This document shows positions 12,300-31,580 of a stretch of DNA of 64,000 nt, piece after piece. The first letter of the stretch is position 1. Each line of letters opens with the position of its first letter. The stretch is from Bryum argenteum (Eukaryota > Streptophyta > Bryopsida > Bryales > Bryaceae): contig CM073325.1 of NCBI GenBank assembly GCA_037043015.1, positions 1,366,501 to 1,430,500 on the forward strand, given 5' to 3'. The position numbers and the translations under genes were made by a program. The notes under the pieces were generated by a model that saw only the letters and a program-made list of their open reading frames with translations, ran no database searches and was not told where the DNA came from.

Positions 12300-12425
12300 A
12301 ATTTACCTCCAAGATTGTCATTATTATTTGTGATCAATCATGATGAACTTCATCATTGAAATTCTAAACTAAAGCACACGAAAAAAGTAGAATTACGCCA
12401 TGACTGTAGCTTCAGGCACTTCTTA

Positions 12426-13091
12426 TCATAAAAGTGTCAATGCTATCTTCAAGAATATGGTACACTTGCGCTGACTTGCACTTAATACTGTGATGGATCC
12501 AATCCGAGCAAAGTGGGATGTTGAGAGGCGATCGATGATCGGACAAAAGTTGGATGTTGCCGAAAATAAACAATCCGCTATTATTCCGCTCATGTAACAA
12601 CACACAGGATCACTCCATTTCGGGGAAAAACCAGTCTGGATCGACGCACACTGCAAGTACAGTCAATCGGTATATATAGAGTTAGCAATAGTAATTCACC
12701 TGAACCATTCTATCGATCTCGGTACAACCTGATTCTGCACCGGCCTGAATCCCATCCGGGGTAAATATCTCACTGTAGTCAGCGCTATAAACAAAGCCTG
12801 ACCCTCCGCCCTCATGCAAGCCTGGTTCGTTGACTTGGACGACGAAGTCAGGTTGCCTGCAATAATACCAGCTCGTGCACGCCATTGCCGAAACCGCTGC
12901 TTTTACACTTATCCTCCAACTTGCCTGTGTATACGATTTGTCCACTGGTTATCTTTAGCGGACCCAGCTCTGCTTGCAGCCTTGCAGGTCAACTTGCCGC
13001 AGCACGGGCACGGGGATCCACTGCTCGGAAACCCGGACCTGCAGCAGTTCAGCGTCGGGTACAGTAACTGTGCTTTAAGCCTAGTGTGCAT
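12426..13091 (-). CDS. Candidate Cys-rich protein of unknown function
   Basis: Not recognised as any family. Three minus-strand blocks join in frame through plausible splice sites: 13091..12925 (GC donor, AG|GCAAGT), 12856..12700 (TTGCAG acceptor, CAG|GTGAAT donor) and 12650..12426 (TTGCAG acceptor, stop). The product would be 182 aa with about 13 cysteines, including CCRSGFPSSGSPCPCCGK in the first block and a clean middle block containing GLHEGGGSGFVYSADYSEIF. There is no obvious signal peptide after the ATG at 13091, and an AG just downstream hints that a real first exon may lie further upstream. It would be transcribed divergently from the receptor kinase at 13536. The GC content fits a coding stretch, but another frame of the first block is also open. 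This could equally be a pseudogene or leader exons. Confidence 0.35.
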
Positions 13092-13535
13092 AGAAATCTG
13101 ATCTTCTCCAGTCGGTCCGAGGACTGATCAAAACTCGATCGATCAGGATTCTTCGAACTTAACATGAGTGTGTTGCTAGAGCTTGCGACCCATTGTTGGG
13201 ACGCTGCAACAAGCTAGTTAGGTTTTGAAGCACGCTGTCGCTCATTAATAAGTGGCAGGGTACCATCGTCGCTCAGAAGCGGACGGCGTCGAGGAGTCGA
13301 CTGAAGCAGACGCGTCGAGTGACTTTGTTTTAAGCGTTCTCGGCAAAGATTATTGACCGCTGGGACTGAGACTCATTACCTGATCAGAACTTTGCATCTT
13401 GATCATGGACAGTGTTGCTAGAGTGTAAGTCCCATCGTGGAGTGGCCAGCTTACAAAGTAGTCGGAGGTAGCGCCAGTATCAACCAACTCGTTTCCAGTA
13501 CCATCGTTGGAAGCGGAGCAAGTGTGCACACACCC
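13092..13535. promoter_or_regulatory. Intergenic region upstream of the LRR receptor kinase
   Basis: About 440 bp of moderate GC between the divergent candidate at 13091 and the kinase ATG at 13536. It contains no long open frame and probably carries the kinase leader and promoter. No TATA box or known motif could be assigned with confidence. Confidence 0.35.
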
Positions 13536-18933
<5,398 letters not shown>

Positions 18934-20100
18934 TCGATCTTGCTAGATCTTCGTTGAATCACGTGTACACTCAATAGGATTTCAACACACTTTTTACTGA
19001 GTGGATCGAGACGCCGAAATGAATGCGTTGATTATACCGCTGTAGCTGTAGAAAATGAGTATGTTTATAATAAGCTCAGTATTACATCCACTTACTGAAG
19101 GAGGTGCTTCATTGTTTGAAGCTGCTGTAACATGTTTTGAAATAATACTCTCTCCGGTGTGGATTGATTTTTGTCCATCTAGGCTGAATCTGCTTGATTT
19201 GTGACAATCTTCAAGATGTTTGCATAATTCGCTCCAAATCCCCATGTGTTATGCTCAATCGAATGAGTAGAAGGGAACCTTATCGCGAAAGCATCTTTGG
19301 AGCTTTTAGGAGCTTTTCTGCACATGGAGGATAGGACAGTAGGTACGTCAGGACAAGGGCTTCGAAGAAGCTTGCACAAGTAGTCCTATACTCTTGGGGC
19401 TTAGTTATTTCTCCTTCACACAAAACTTTGAAAGTGCTATCATCCCAAATACCACCTTCCAAGAACAAGTAGAATTTGACAATATTTAAACGAAGTAGAG
19501 ATCCAGTAGATATACGGTTTGACATTATGGCTTCAATACTTAGCTTAAGTTGTTTCAGGAACTTCTAGACACTGTCACAAAACAGAATATGTTTTCAATA
19601 ATTGTACTATGTGGATAATTGCAATGCATCTTTGCCTTTGTTGCTTGCATGGATTTGGCCAATAGTATTTGGCCAACAATGACAAGCTTGCTGTAATTTT
19701 TGAGTTGCATGTGGATGGAGTAGGGAGAGGATGACCTTCTTCATGTTTACGAGGCTCAAATGATCGTAGTGGAAAAAGCACTCTCAATCGGTAGCAACTT
19801 GCTTTGTTGAATTGCTTGGTGTGAGTTCATGTTACAAATCGCCTTGGACATCGCCTGGAAAAAGTGAAAGAGGTCAGCAGGTGCACTATACATAATATCT
19901 TGTGGCTTGGTTTTGATTTTTTATGTCTGTTATAAGGAGAGTTTTGAATTCTTATGTCTGTCATAAGGAGAGTTTCCTTCTTCCTAAAATCTTCTGTGCT
20001 AAGCTCAAAGTCTGGTATTTCTAACCATTTTAGGCCTAGCAACAATTCAGTGTGGCATGAACATGGCAAACTCTGATAATATTGAAACGATTTTCGTTTA
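18934..20100. other. 3' flank of the receptor kinase, no further gene seen
   Basis: Begins with the kinase 3' UTR. Open frames up to about 80 codons have no recognisable domains and most lack an ATG. A short direct repeat (CTTATGTCTGT...ATAAGGAGAGTTT) occurs at about 19920-19975. Confidence 0.45.
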
Positions 20101-20640
20101 TATTCGTCATTGTAGGCGCTGCCATCTCAGTGTGACACCGTGGCAGTACCTGCAGACCGGTAACTGATTATGTTGCCGGTGCCACTAATCTGGCCTGTAG
20201 TTAGTTACCAAGAAAAGGTGGTTAGTAGGGGGGGTTGATCCCAAAGCTTTGTAGATAACCAGCATGTGGAATTTTTTTAATCTATCTACTTTATGCTTTT
20301 GTCTCATTTCTGAGTCCTCCACATGGTATCAGAGCGTATCAGAGCTAAAGTCGTTAGCAGTATACGTCATTGTCCAGAGGCTCGAGCTTGTAGCGTTGTC
20401 CGGAGTAGAACTTTGAGATACTGACAAAGAGCAATAGCAAAACAAGAGTAGTGTCTTTATTCCAAAGTGTGAGCAAAGAAGTGTCAATCTTGGGAGAATA
20501 GAGAACTTCCAGTAAAAGCACAAGCATATCGATAGATTACTAGTTCCCACAATCATGGCTCTTAGAGATGGTCTGATGGGCGACTCGTCCAAACTCGAGG
20601 GTATTCCAAATTACAGTGTGTGAGCTGTCGAAACAGCTCA
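20100..20640 (+). mobile_element. Ty1/copia fossil, 5' end with primer-binding site and gag start
   Basis: Fossil fragment. TGGTATCAGAGC at 20324-20335 is the usual plant copia primer-binding site (initiator Met-tRNA), directly after a CA that may be the end of a 5' LTR. A gag-like start (MALRDGLMGDSSKLEG) lies near 20554. The beginning of the LTR could not be placed and no second LTR was found. The element is broken. It is probably the 5' end of the copia remnant that resumes near 22190. Confidence 0.6.
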
Positions 20641-21477
20641 CTTAATCAAGTTACTTAATTTTCTCAATGTATTGTAAGTATTATGGTAAAATTAAGCCAT
20701 TTTCATAAGCTTGTAGCCTAATTAGCAATTATTATTGCAAAATAGAGACTTATCTAATTTTAGAAGCTCTTAAATAATTTTGTCATTAAGGCCATTTGAG
20801 AGAGACATACTAATTTATGTACGTAATACTTGGAATAAGCCATTTATTAGTCATGTACTAATTTCTGACATGTAGTAGATAGACATTTTACTTCCTAATT
20901 TCCAATATCTAATAGATAGCCATTCTAATTCCTACTTGTAAAATTTAGTAAGAAGCCATGCTAGGTTCTAATTGCAATATTTAATTGCTAACTTACACTA
21001 ATTTCTAATTGCAAAAGCTAGGAGATAGCGTATACTAATTCTTAACTGCAAAATTGAGTAGATAGTCATACTAATTTTTAACCGCAGCATTTAGTAGATA
21101 GTTCAATTATTCTGGCCACGCTATTTTCTGGCCGCACTATTTAGCATCCGCCCACACTATACGGGCCGGAGGTTACACTAATTTACTTCCGCCCATACTA
21201 TATACTAACCGGTTACACTAATTGACTTCCGTCCATACTATATGCTAACTGGTTACACCAATTTACTTCCGCCCATACTATATGCTAACCGGTTACACTA
21301 ATTTACCTCTGCCCACACTATATGCACAGGCGACTGCAATAATTCCCTTAATTCTTAAGTTTGCAATAATTATGCCGGCCGCCCTCACTGATTGAGGTGA
21401 TCGGGTCTCCAATTTTGAAAATATAAGGAAGACAATTCTTCCCCTCTTAGCATATTAGTCACAAGTGTAGTTTCAAT
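20640..21477. repeat. Degenerate tandem repeats inside the split copia fossil
   Basis: From about 20800 to 21110 a loose unit of about 50 bp recurs (ACTAATTTCTAATTGCAAAA then TTTAGTAGATAG). From about 21170 to 21330 there is a cleaner 40-bp unit, GGTTACACTAATTTACTTCC then GCCCATACTATATGCTAACC, in about four copies. No gene. This block and the EF-hand gene together separate the two copia parts. Confidence 0.7.
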
Positions 21478-21966
21478 TTAGTTTCTTTGTTTCTGTGATA
21501 GATGGTCGAAGTTCAAGGAGCTTTGCGGCAGCCTTGTCGACGGCATCTTCTTGTCACCCAGACTGCGCATCACAGTCTGCAGCTCCTCCGTACTGATGAA
21601 CATGTTCTTGTCCACATTGAACACGTGGAACGCCGCTCGCAACGCCACCGACTCTTCCACCACTGGGCTATCGCTGCTGCTGCTGGGAGCCCGATGGAAG
21701 CGGATGAACTCGTCCAGATCGATGAAGCCATCACCGTCGCCGTCCACTCTGCCAATGACCTCCTGCAGCTCGTCGTCGCTCATGTCGTCCCCGAGTGAGC
21801 GCAGCACTGTGCCGAGCTCGCCTTTGAAGATCTTGTCGTCGCCGTCCTGATCGAACACCCTGAAAGTGGCAGTCAGCTCTTTCACCACTAGAAACTCGTC
21901 CACCGGAGTGGCGTCACGGCTCGCGCTTCGGCGAAAGCCCATCTTCTTGAAACTCACCCTCTTCAT
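21478..21966 (-). CDS. Calmodulin-like EF-hand protein, C-terminus atypical
   Basis: Intronless gene for a 162-aa calcium sensor of the CML type. The start is the ATG at 21966 (MKRVSFKKMGFRRSASRD); the frame is open further up but has no ATG. EF-hand 1 loop DQDGDDKIFKGE and EF-hand 2 loop DGDGDGFIDLDE carry good calcium ligands. EF-hand 3 loop NVDKNMFISTEE is weaker: Asn at position 1 and Met where Gly is usual at position 6. After SLGDKKM, where family members continue into EF-hand 4, the sequence becomes unrelated (PSTRLPQSSLNF...) and stops after about 20 residues. The fourth EF-hand is therefore missing. The GC-rich coding block contrasts sharply with the AT-rich repeats on both sides, and it lies in a gap within a copia fossil. 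It may be a truncated duplicate rather than a working gene. Confidence 0.75.
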   Translation of the reverse strand: MKRVSFKKMGFRRSASRDATPVDEFLVVKELTATFRVFDQDGDDKIFKGELGTVLRSLGDDMSDDELQEVIGRVDGDGDGFIDLDEFIRFHRAPSSSSDSPVVEESVALRAAFHVFNVDKNMFISTEELQTVMRSLGDKKMPSTRLPQSSLNFDHLSQKQRN

Positions 21967-22189
21967 CTTGGTAACTGTCAATATACTGAAAGAGCGAGGT
22001 TGTTGTTGTTCAGGAGATGGAACACTTGCGCAGGAGGGTAGTGGAAGCGGAGACTGAAGTGAGTGAAGGATGCAGTAATCAAGGTTTGAAGCGTTTACTT
22101 AGGCTTACTTTGACCAAGGCAGATGCAGATATGGTAGAATTAGTCTAGTCGAACAATTTCGAAATCTTAGATGTGACATTTTGGTCCAA

Positions 22190-25080
22190 CTTTGTGGAAT
22201 TATCCACGTACAGCATTTACACAGATCAATACTTCTTAGACAATGAAAGGGGTGCATTTTTGCGCTCACACACTGTGTGGTCCGATAAAATGCAAAGTCT
22301 TTTGAATTGCGATGATGTATGACGAATAGTAGATCTACCCCCTACAATTGTCCCTCCCACCAATCCTGCTGAAATAGCAGCATTAAAAGCGTTAAAGAAG
22401 AAAGCTCTCAACATGATTGAATTATCAGTTTATGAACATGTCATTTCCTACATCGTGAACATCAAGGAGTCAGATGTCTGAAATACACTTAAAAGTCTTT
22501 ATGTGAATGGATCTAATTCTAGGAAGTTAATGCTTTGGAGGCGGCTTACTAACCTGAAAATGAATGAAGCAATCTTGATGACCACCTTTCAACTGCAAGT
22601 ACAAGAGTTGGTGAACGAGTTCGCATGTACTGGCAAGGTTGTTGACGACAAGGAGCTTGTAGAGCACACACTCCTTGCTCTCCCAGCAGGCTACGAGGGC
22701 CTGGTTAATACAATAATGTATCAAAAAGGCTTCCGTCCTTTGCCGACATCACCGTCTTACTCATGGACGAGAATCTGCGGCGCGATTTGCGCAACCCCAA
22801 GAGAACTGACTCCAAAGCCTTGCTGGTGAGGAGTGCCGGACGCCACTCTGCAAACCGCAAACCCGACACCAAGAATGAGGATAACTGCACCAAGATCAAG
22901 AAAGTTAGACTGTTAGAGTAATGTGCCACTATTGCGGCAAACTCGACCATTGGATGAAGCATTGTCGAGAGTTAGCTGCTGAAATAAAACCGCGATGCGC
23001 CAGCCGCATCGAAAAACCATTACTCAACGTAGTTGACAATTGGTGTGGAGACAGCGGAGACTCCGACTCCGATCACTACAACAACTTTCCCGAGGTAGTT
23101 ATTGAGCCAGAATTGGAAGCTAACTTCACCCAACTTTAACATTGCTAGCAGTCGGGTTGAGAAGGGGAAGGAGTGGTACCTAGATAGCGGCGCCTCACGC
23201 CATGTTACAGGTCAGAAGCAGCTTCTATCAAACCTCAAGGCAGAAAACCGATTTAAGATTAGCACAACACGAGGTGAAAAATTAGATGTATTTGGCAAAG
23301 GATCGGTGTGCATTCCCACCACCTCTGGAGGAATTAAAATAACATTTGATGACGTTCTCTATGTTCCTCGTGTCACCAAGATTCTCCTTTCTATCAACAC
23401 TATTACTAATACTCAAGAAAAATACAAACTTTTGTTTGACTCTAAATAAGTTTAGATTCTTCGTGACTTCCCTGCTCCAAAGCCTCAACTCGTAGTTACC
23501 ACAGGCTCTCAAGACTTTCGGAATGGCATGTATAGGCTCCAGCCTCCAGACACTCGCATATTCTGTATCGCTCTTGAAACCCACAATTCTGAAGCCCATC
23601 TCTGGCATCGCAGAATCGGTCATGCAAACTACAAAACATTAGTATTCATCAGACAACATAAGAAAGCAACCAGCCTACCTTCATTCTCAATCCCACAACA
23701 CTTCTGCTCCAACTGCCGTATCGGGAAGCAACACCGACAGCCAGCCACACGTTCGATTGAAAAGCAGCGATGAAGTACAAACACACCTCTAGCGACTAAA
23801 CTCACAAAAACTCAAACCAATACTCCACTGGCTCTTCTTCATTCTGACTTGCGTGGTCCTCTCTCCACGCATTCGCTTTCTGGATCTTGGTATGTCCTCA
23901 CGATAACTGATGACTATAGCAAGTTTACTTGGCTTATTTTCCTTAAGCACAAAAGTGAGACCCTGTCCAAGTTCAAGCAGTTTAGAACAATGATCGAACT
24001 TCACACAAACCTCAAAATCAAGGCAATGAGATCTGATCGTGGTGGAGAATAATTGTAAAAGGATTTCAGTTGTTTTGAGAAGAATTTGGCATTCTTCGCC
24101 AATTTACACAAAGCTACACCCCGCGCCAAAGTGGAGTGGCAGAACGAAAGAACCTCAGGTTGTTTAATAAAGCTTCAAGCATGGCGTTTGAATGTCACTT
24201 TTCTGCTTACTTTTGGGCTGAAGCTGTCTCCATAGCAAACTATCTCATCAACCGCACCTCCACTCGTGGAAATGATGGAGATACTCCCTATGAGCGGTTC
24301 GCAAGGCAAAAGCCATCAGTCAGCCACTTGAAGGTGTTTGAGTGTAGGACCTTCGTCCTTAACATCAACCGTATATTGAAAAAATGGGCACCAAGGTTGA
24401 ATGAGTGCACGTTTCTCGGGTATGATCACAACTCACTTGGATTCAGAAACTACCATCGGTAGTCTAGAAAAATTCTGATTTCCAAGGATGTTGAGTTTGA
24501 CGAACTAACCTTTTCATTTAATCCTTTTGATTCCACCGTCAGCTCGTCCCACACTTCTTATGAGGCAAGGCAATCTTGGCATGGTGATTTGTCTCTCCCC
24601 TCCAGGAATAGCACCCAGTTCAATCCGAGCAATTCTAAAAAGCTCTTGCCACCCCTCGTCAGTAACTCCTAGTCGTCAAAGCCCAGATTAGAAACACAGG
24701 TCCCAAGTCTCCCTAGATCTGAATCCCATCCAACTATTTCTAATTTTAATGACATGATCCCTGATCCGTTCTCCCTAGCTTCGATCTCCTTCATGTCCTC
24801 AAACAGGAGCTACCGATATACCTCTGTCTCAGTTGGTAATTGCAGGACAGACTTAGGGCTATCTAGTATCTACACTACCGGTAGCTGTGGCGACCACCCC
24901 AAGCAAGTCGATCACAACAACCTTCAAAGCACCCCACTCGAGCAAAGTTTCAACATCACGCCGCCATCGCCTGTTAACTCCACGAAGATGCACGTGAAGC
25001 TATCGGAAGTGCGTGAACAATGGCCAAACCTCCTGCTCGACAACCTTATCCGACAGACGACAGTGTTGCAATAAGTTTGC
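22190..25080 (+). mobile_element. Ty1/copia retrotransposon fossil (gag, protease, integrase parts)
   Basis: Degraded Ty1/copia element. Parts in order: gag remainder (about 22190-22900), CCHC zinc knuckle (about 22924-22965, C-x2-C-x4-H-x4-C), aspartic protease with DSGA (about 23180), the GAG-pre-integrase motif LWHRRIGHANY (about 23605) and an integrase core with SDLRGP, TDDYSK, SDRGGE and a WAEAV/TPYERF tail (about 23840-24460). No reverse transcriptase, RNase H or 3' LTR was recognised downstream. It is broken, with numerous breaks, so fairly old. The 5' end with primer-binding site is probably at 20324, separated from this part by about 1.5 kb. Confidence 0.85.
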
Positions 25081-25210
25081 CAAGGCTGAAACTATTACCA
25101 AACTCCGTCCAACTCTGACCACTGTCCGTTACAGAGCTTGAGGCATCGATTTTCTCCGCAAGACCTTTCAAGCAAGCAGTTGCCTCGTCATCGCCTCATC
25201 ACTCTTTAAT

Positions 25211-25937
25211 TTTTGGGGAACTTTCACATAAGGGAACACTTTAGTGAAATCATTTTAGAGTGGGGAAGGATCAATAAATTTTTCAAAAAGGGGAAGATAC
25301 AACACGACCAATGCTTCGAGTAAGGCAGGTAGGTACCTTTTCAAGCCTTCAAGCTAGAGAGGTAGGTACCTTTTCTACCCTTCAATCTCATTTGTGTTTT
25401 CAATTTATATTTTTGCTAGGGTTTTTGCCTTTATCTCTATGAATTTGTGCCATTCTAATTTGCCTTCCTTGAGATTCATTTCTCTTGCACATTGGATAGG
25501 TTCCAAGCCCTTTCTGTTTCATTTAACAATTTCGATAATCCCTACTGTGAGATGGCATTTCAATTGAGGATGAGCTCATTTAGGGTTTTTACTTTTCACA
25601 TCTTCAATTTTATATCCAATTGTTTTTCAAATTTTCCATTTACTTCGAAGGTATTCTTGGCCATTTTCTTGAGTATTACACAAAAGTAAATTCTTGCCAT
25701 TGAAGTTGTATGAAACATGACTCTAGTTAATTAATCAAAATCATGTCCCATCATCTTCAAAGAAACTAACTCAAGAAGGCACATGAAGCTTCACTCCCCA
25801 TAAAGAAGCACTATGAAGCATTTGGTCGCATTTTATCTTCTCCATTATGAAAATAATTTCCAATCCTTTCCACTATCTGAACTTAATTTCCTAAAGTGTT
25901 CCCCCTATATGTAAATTCCCTTAATTTTTCCCCAAAC
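25211..25937. mobile_element. Candidate TIR element, about 730 bp
   Basis: Imperfect inverted ends: left TTTTGGGGAACTTTCACATA then AGGGAACACTTTAG; right CTAAAGTGTTCCCCCTATAT then a stretch ending TTTTTCCCCAAA. The interior has a GTAGGTACCTTTT direct repeat at about 25330-25375 and no coding domain. The target duplication was not resolved. Confidence 0.5.
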
Positions 25938-27042
25938 CATATATTGTATGTTTGATAATACATGTGTTTTACCATATCTTTACTTGATTGTTGTTCTTGT
26001 ACCTTCTTCTGGGAAACAATATGAACAAGTGTAATAAAGTCTCCATGTGCATTCTCATTGTACTCCTTGATGCAAAATTTATTGGGTTATCAATCACAAA
26101 GTCCCCCTTTACACAGAGTCAACTATATCTCCCCGAGCAACGACTACTAATTAAAACTCATGTGCATCAACTCTAAACATTATGGACTAGGTAATGGTGG
26201 AGCAGCTCGTAGTTATGAAAAATAACCATTGCCAAACATAACCAAAGTCCGTGGATAGACAAATTTCATCCAAACGTCTAGTAGGAATCTTTGAATGAAC
26301 ATTGTAGAACATGTGTTTGTGTTTAAGTGTCTTTGTGTTAGATGAAGCATGGATGGTTGGACGGAAAATTGTAAAAGTGGATGTCAAATCCAAGGATTCC
26401 TACTAGTGCTTTGGATGACATTCACATGTGGAAAGCACAATGAAGGGTTATCCCTCGCCCTCGTAGGCAGTGTAAGCCCCCCCCCCAACCCCCCAAAATA
26501 ATGCCCTACTAGAAAATTTTCGGAGGTTATACTAGAGAGATTCAGGAGGTACCGAGTAGCACCTGGCATGCAAATGGTTGGAAATGTTGGAAACTCATAA
26601 CGTTGGAGAAGGCACTAGTCTAATCGTCTCTTCAAATGCGAAGCTGCCACCCAAGCGAAAACGTGCTCGACTGCGGTTATGATCTCACAAATAGTTTACA
26701 TCCAACAGCTTAACATTTGACATAGTACTCATAAGTCACTTTTGTCAGCTCCCTGGTCTTCATGAAGCTCGGAAGTTGTGCTTGTGTGTGCTTACGAACA
26801 ATTATTCTAGCAGACAATGAGAAGTACGAAACATTTAGGTCAGATGTTGAAAATTTGGGGGCTTAGAAGCACTTTTCAGAGCTCAGCTATGGAGGAGGCG
26901 CTTCTCGAAGTGCCTTCAACTCGCCGTGGAAGCCAAGGCGCGGTCAGGGACTTGGAAATTTCTCACTGAATAGCATGGAGCTTGCAAGGTGGATTGCATG
27001 GACTTTGCATGATTGATTGGTGGATTCTAATAGGCCGGGTGG

Positions 27043-27192
27043 TTTTATCAGACAAAATTCCTATTCATTTGTCGGACACATTTTAAGTGAGATGTACAGT
27101 ACATCTAATTTATCTTCAATGTTTCAAATGTACATCTCATGATCTCATCTAAATTGTGTTTGAGAAATGAATAGGAATTTTGTGTGATAAAA
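27043..27192. mobile_element. Fold-back MITE, 150 bp
   Basis: Inverted ends TTTTATCAGACAAAATTCCT and AGGAATTTTGTGTGATAAAA, continuing inward with ATTCATTT and a TGTACATCTCA arm. One base in the outer arm differs. No coding capacity. Target duplication not resolved. Confidence 0.65.
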
Positions 27193-27360
27193 GATTGTGT
27201 TCAAAGATTACCGTAATACACCTTGCACTTTGAATCTTGAGAAATCTGCATGATATCAGTTTTTTTATATTTTGTATTCGTTATATATTGTAATGTATTC
27301 ATAAAGAAGTGAGAGATACAACAACTGGGAGCTATAGATTGAAAAGGCCAAATCATGGCC

Positions 27361-27729
27361 TTAACCCTTAATGCCCTTGGGCTCTGAAATGGGCAGCCCA
27401 AAATTGGATCACAGCATCTTTTGGACTTGGGCATCATGAATAGTGCACTTTTTGAACTTGGGCATCATGAATGAACCAATCAATGATGAGCTTGCAACCT
27501 CCTACAAGGTTATGTACCACCCCAACCTACCTACCACAATCCTTTCAAAGTACAAAATCACTTATACAAATTGTGATTTGAATTGTATAATTTCACATTT
27601 TGAATGCATCACAAGAAGGTGACCACTTTGACATCAAAATATAAGTGAAAAGTTGAGTACAGTGAGAGCTACGAAGGAGATTCCATTGGAATCAAGCCCC
27701 TCTGGCTTGCTCGGGCATTTAAGGGTTAA
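27361..27729. mobile_element. TTAA-flanked element, 369 bp
   Basis: Starts TTAA-CCCTTAATGCCCTTGGGC and ends GCTCGGGCATTTAAGGG-TTAA. The inverted ends share CCCTTAA(A)TGCCC and TTAA flanks both sides. It has the same end type as the micro-elements at 42142 and 60394. Confidence 0.6.
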
Positions 27730-28343
27730 GGCAGTTTCTTGATTTTATTACAAAAGGGTTATTTTACTAGAATATTATATTATAAACAAATTGAAAGAAT
27801 CCATGAGAATGTAATTAAAAAACAACCTCATGGCTTGCTTTTCCTTTTACAGAGGGGCTACAGGGGATTTACACATGGGGGAATTAAATCCGATTACTAC
27901 ATATTTCATGTGGATATGGGATCTACTCACATTGTCATTCTCTGCTCAAGAAATAACGACAAATCTTTTATAAGAATAATTTCCACTACCACCATTTCTT
28001 GCTGTTCCTTACTACTAATTTGTCTCTCACACAAGCCAACATGAAACAAGTGCTTCAGCTGCAGGCTTTTTCACCATTTTATAATGCATGAAAGACAAGC
28101 CATGTCCGAAACAAAATCAAATGCATGAAAGCAGAACAGGATCATTAGATGATCGATTGTGAATTGCATTCATCTTGATAAACAGCAACACGGTGATACG
28201 CAAGTGTCAATCATCAATATTACTGAGAGTTGATGCCATGTCTGCTTTTGACACTGCGAAACCGGTTGAACCCAAACTTGTGAAATGGACACTAGTTACA
28301 AAGTATCAACAAAAGTATGGACTATACGAGGAAAAAGGGGGTT

Positions 28344-30292
<1,949 letters not shown>

Positions 30293-30553
30293 CGCTGCTG
30301 CCGAGGTTGTATAGCGACGATGGGATCTAGTGATCGGTGATGGTGGGCGTGAAGGTGGCAATTGAAGTACTGTAAAGTGGAGAGTGCAGAGACGACGGGG
30401 TGTGTGTCTGACTTTGACCTCTTTCGCGCCACCTTTTTGTGGCTCTGCCAGTCATCGAGGAATGAATGTATGGTTTGGATCATACCCAAATTTTCAATCT
30501 TTTGGTTTTCAATTTTCAATTTTCAATCATAACGACATTTGAAGTATGGCACC

Positions 30554-30665
30554 GTGCAATGGGAAGTGGGGTGTTAGATCTGTGCAATGGGAAGTGGGGT
30601 GTTAGATCCGTGCAATGGGAAGTGGGGTGTTAGATCTGTGCAATGGGAAGTGGGGTGTTAGATAG
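30554..30665. repeat. 28-bp tandem repeat, four copies, upstream of the AKR gene
   Basis: Unit GTGCAATGGGAAGTGGGGTG plus TTAGATCT, four nearly identical copies; the third junction has TCC for TCT and the last ends TAGG. It starts 262 bp upstream of the AKR ATG, so it could sit in the promoter. The near identity suggests recent expansion. Confidence 0.9.
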
Positions 30666-30889
30666 GTGGTAGCAAAAGTAGAAGAGAAACTCCAACCTAT
30701 TTAGTGGCCGTTTGATAAGAGTTACCTAACATGATATAGTGGTGCTTGGATTAGATGAACGTTTTCGGACAGACAAAAGCGTTGATCTTATCCAAGCGTT
30801 GATCATAACGAAACAATGCCTCTTTGCATAATAAGGGACACGAACAGCGTTCTTAACTAGACGTTGATCTTAACGAGGTTGATCTCATC

Positions 30890-31033
30890 AAGGTATCCCC
30901 AAAGGGCTTTGAAGTACCCATTCAATGAGGTCCAAGAACCTCCCACCATAGTAGGGTGGATTATGGTGGTGAGCACCACGCTTGCATGGAGAATGGAAGC
31001 CACGACCTCCTCATTGGGGGCTATGAACCCTAA
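30890..31033 (-). mobile_element. SINE-like repeat, copy A (inverted)
   Basis: About 145 bp, the reverse complement of a sequence homologous to 52971-53113. Shared blocks: CCCCAAAG, GAGGTCCAAGAACC, GGTGGTGAGCACCACG, CACGACCTCCT. The read-out strand of the other copy carries a tRNA T-arm-like B box. Confidence 0.55.
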
Positions 31034-31514
31034 TCACCAAGCCAAGGCTTGTGGTGCCTCAAGTGCTACATGTGCCTCAATGTATTCAAAGTTAGAGATC
31101 TATCTTAGTGAGTGTTCCAAACGACTTTTTCAAGTAAGAAATATTGAGTTTTTTAACTTCTAAGTGCTTTGACATCTCAAAATGAGATGAAGAACAAAAT
31201 TTAGATATCTAATTGGCACTCTTATTATCATTTTTTAAATCACCAGTTATTTTGTAGAAAGTACCTCTTGTTTATTTAGAAACAACTTACAATAAAATTA
31301 AATGCATAAGGTATGCATACCTAGCATATAACCTTCTCGTTTGGGCATGTAAGTGACTCATTTGATAGTATTGAGAAGGTAATATTGTTACCTTGTGGGC
31401 ACATTTTCAAGACTAAAATTTCACTTGGTAGATTGCTCCCAATAAAGCAGCAAAACTCTTAGCCCCCCTCTAAGAATATAGACGACTAGCTTTGATCCTT
31501 TGTGCCTTACATAA

Positions 31515-31580
<66 letters not shown>

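Larger units (their letters stand above)
25938..28343. other. AT-rich spacer with two small elements
   Basis: No gene seen. Contains a C-rich run at about 26477-26496, the fold-back element at 27043-27192 and the TTAA-type element at 27361-27729. About 26670-26700 shows a degenerate copy of the TTATGATCTCACAAATAG core. The part just before 28344 is probably 3' UTR of the aldo/keto reductase. Confidence 0.45.
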
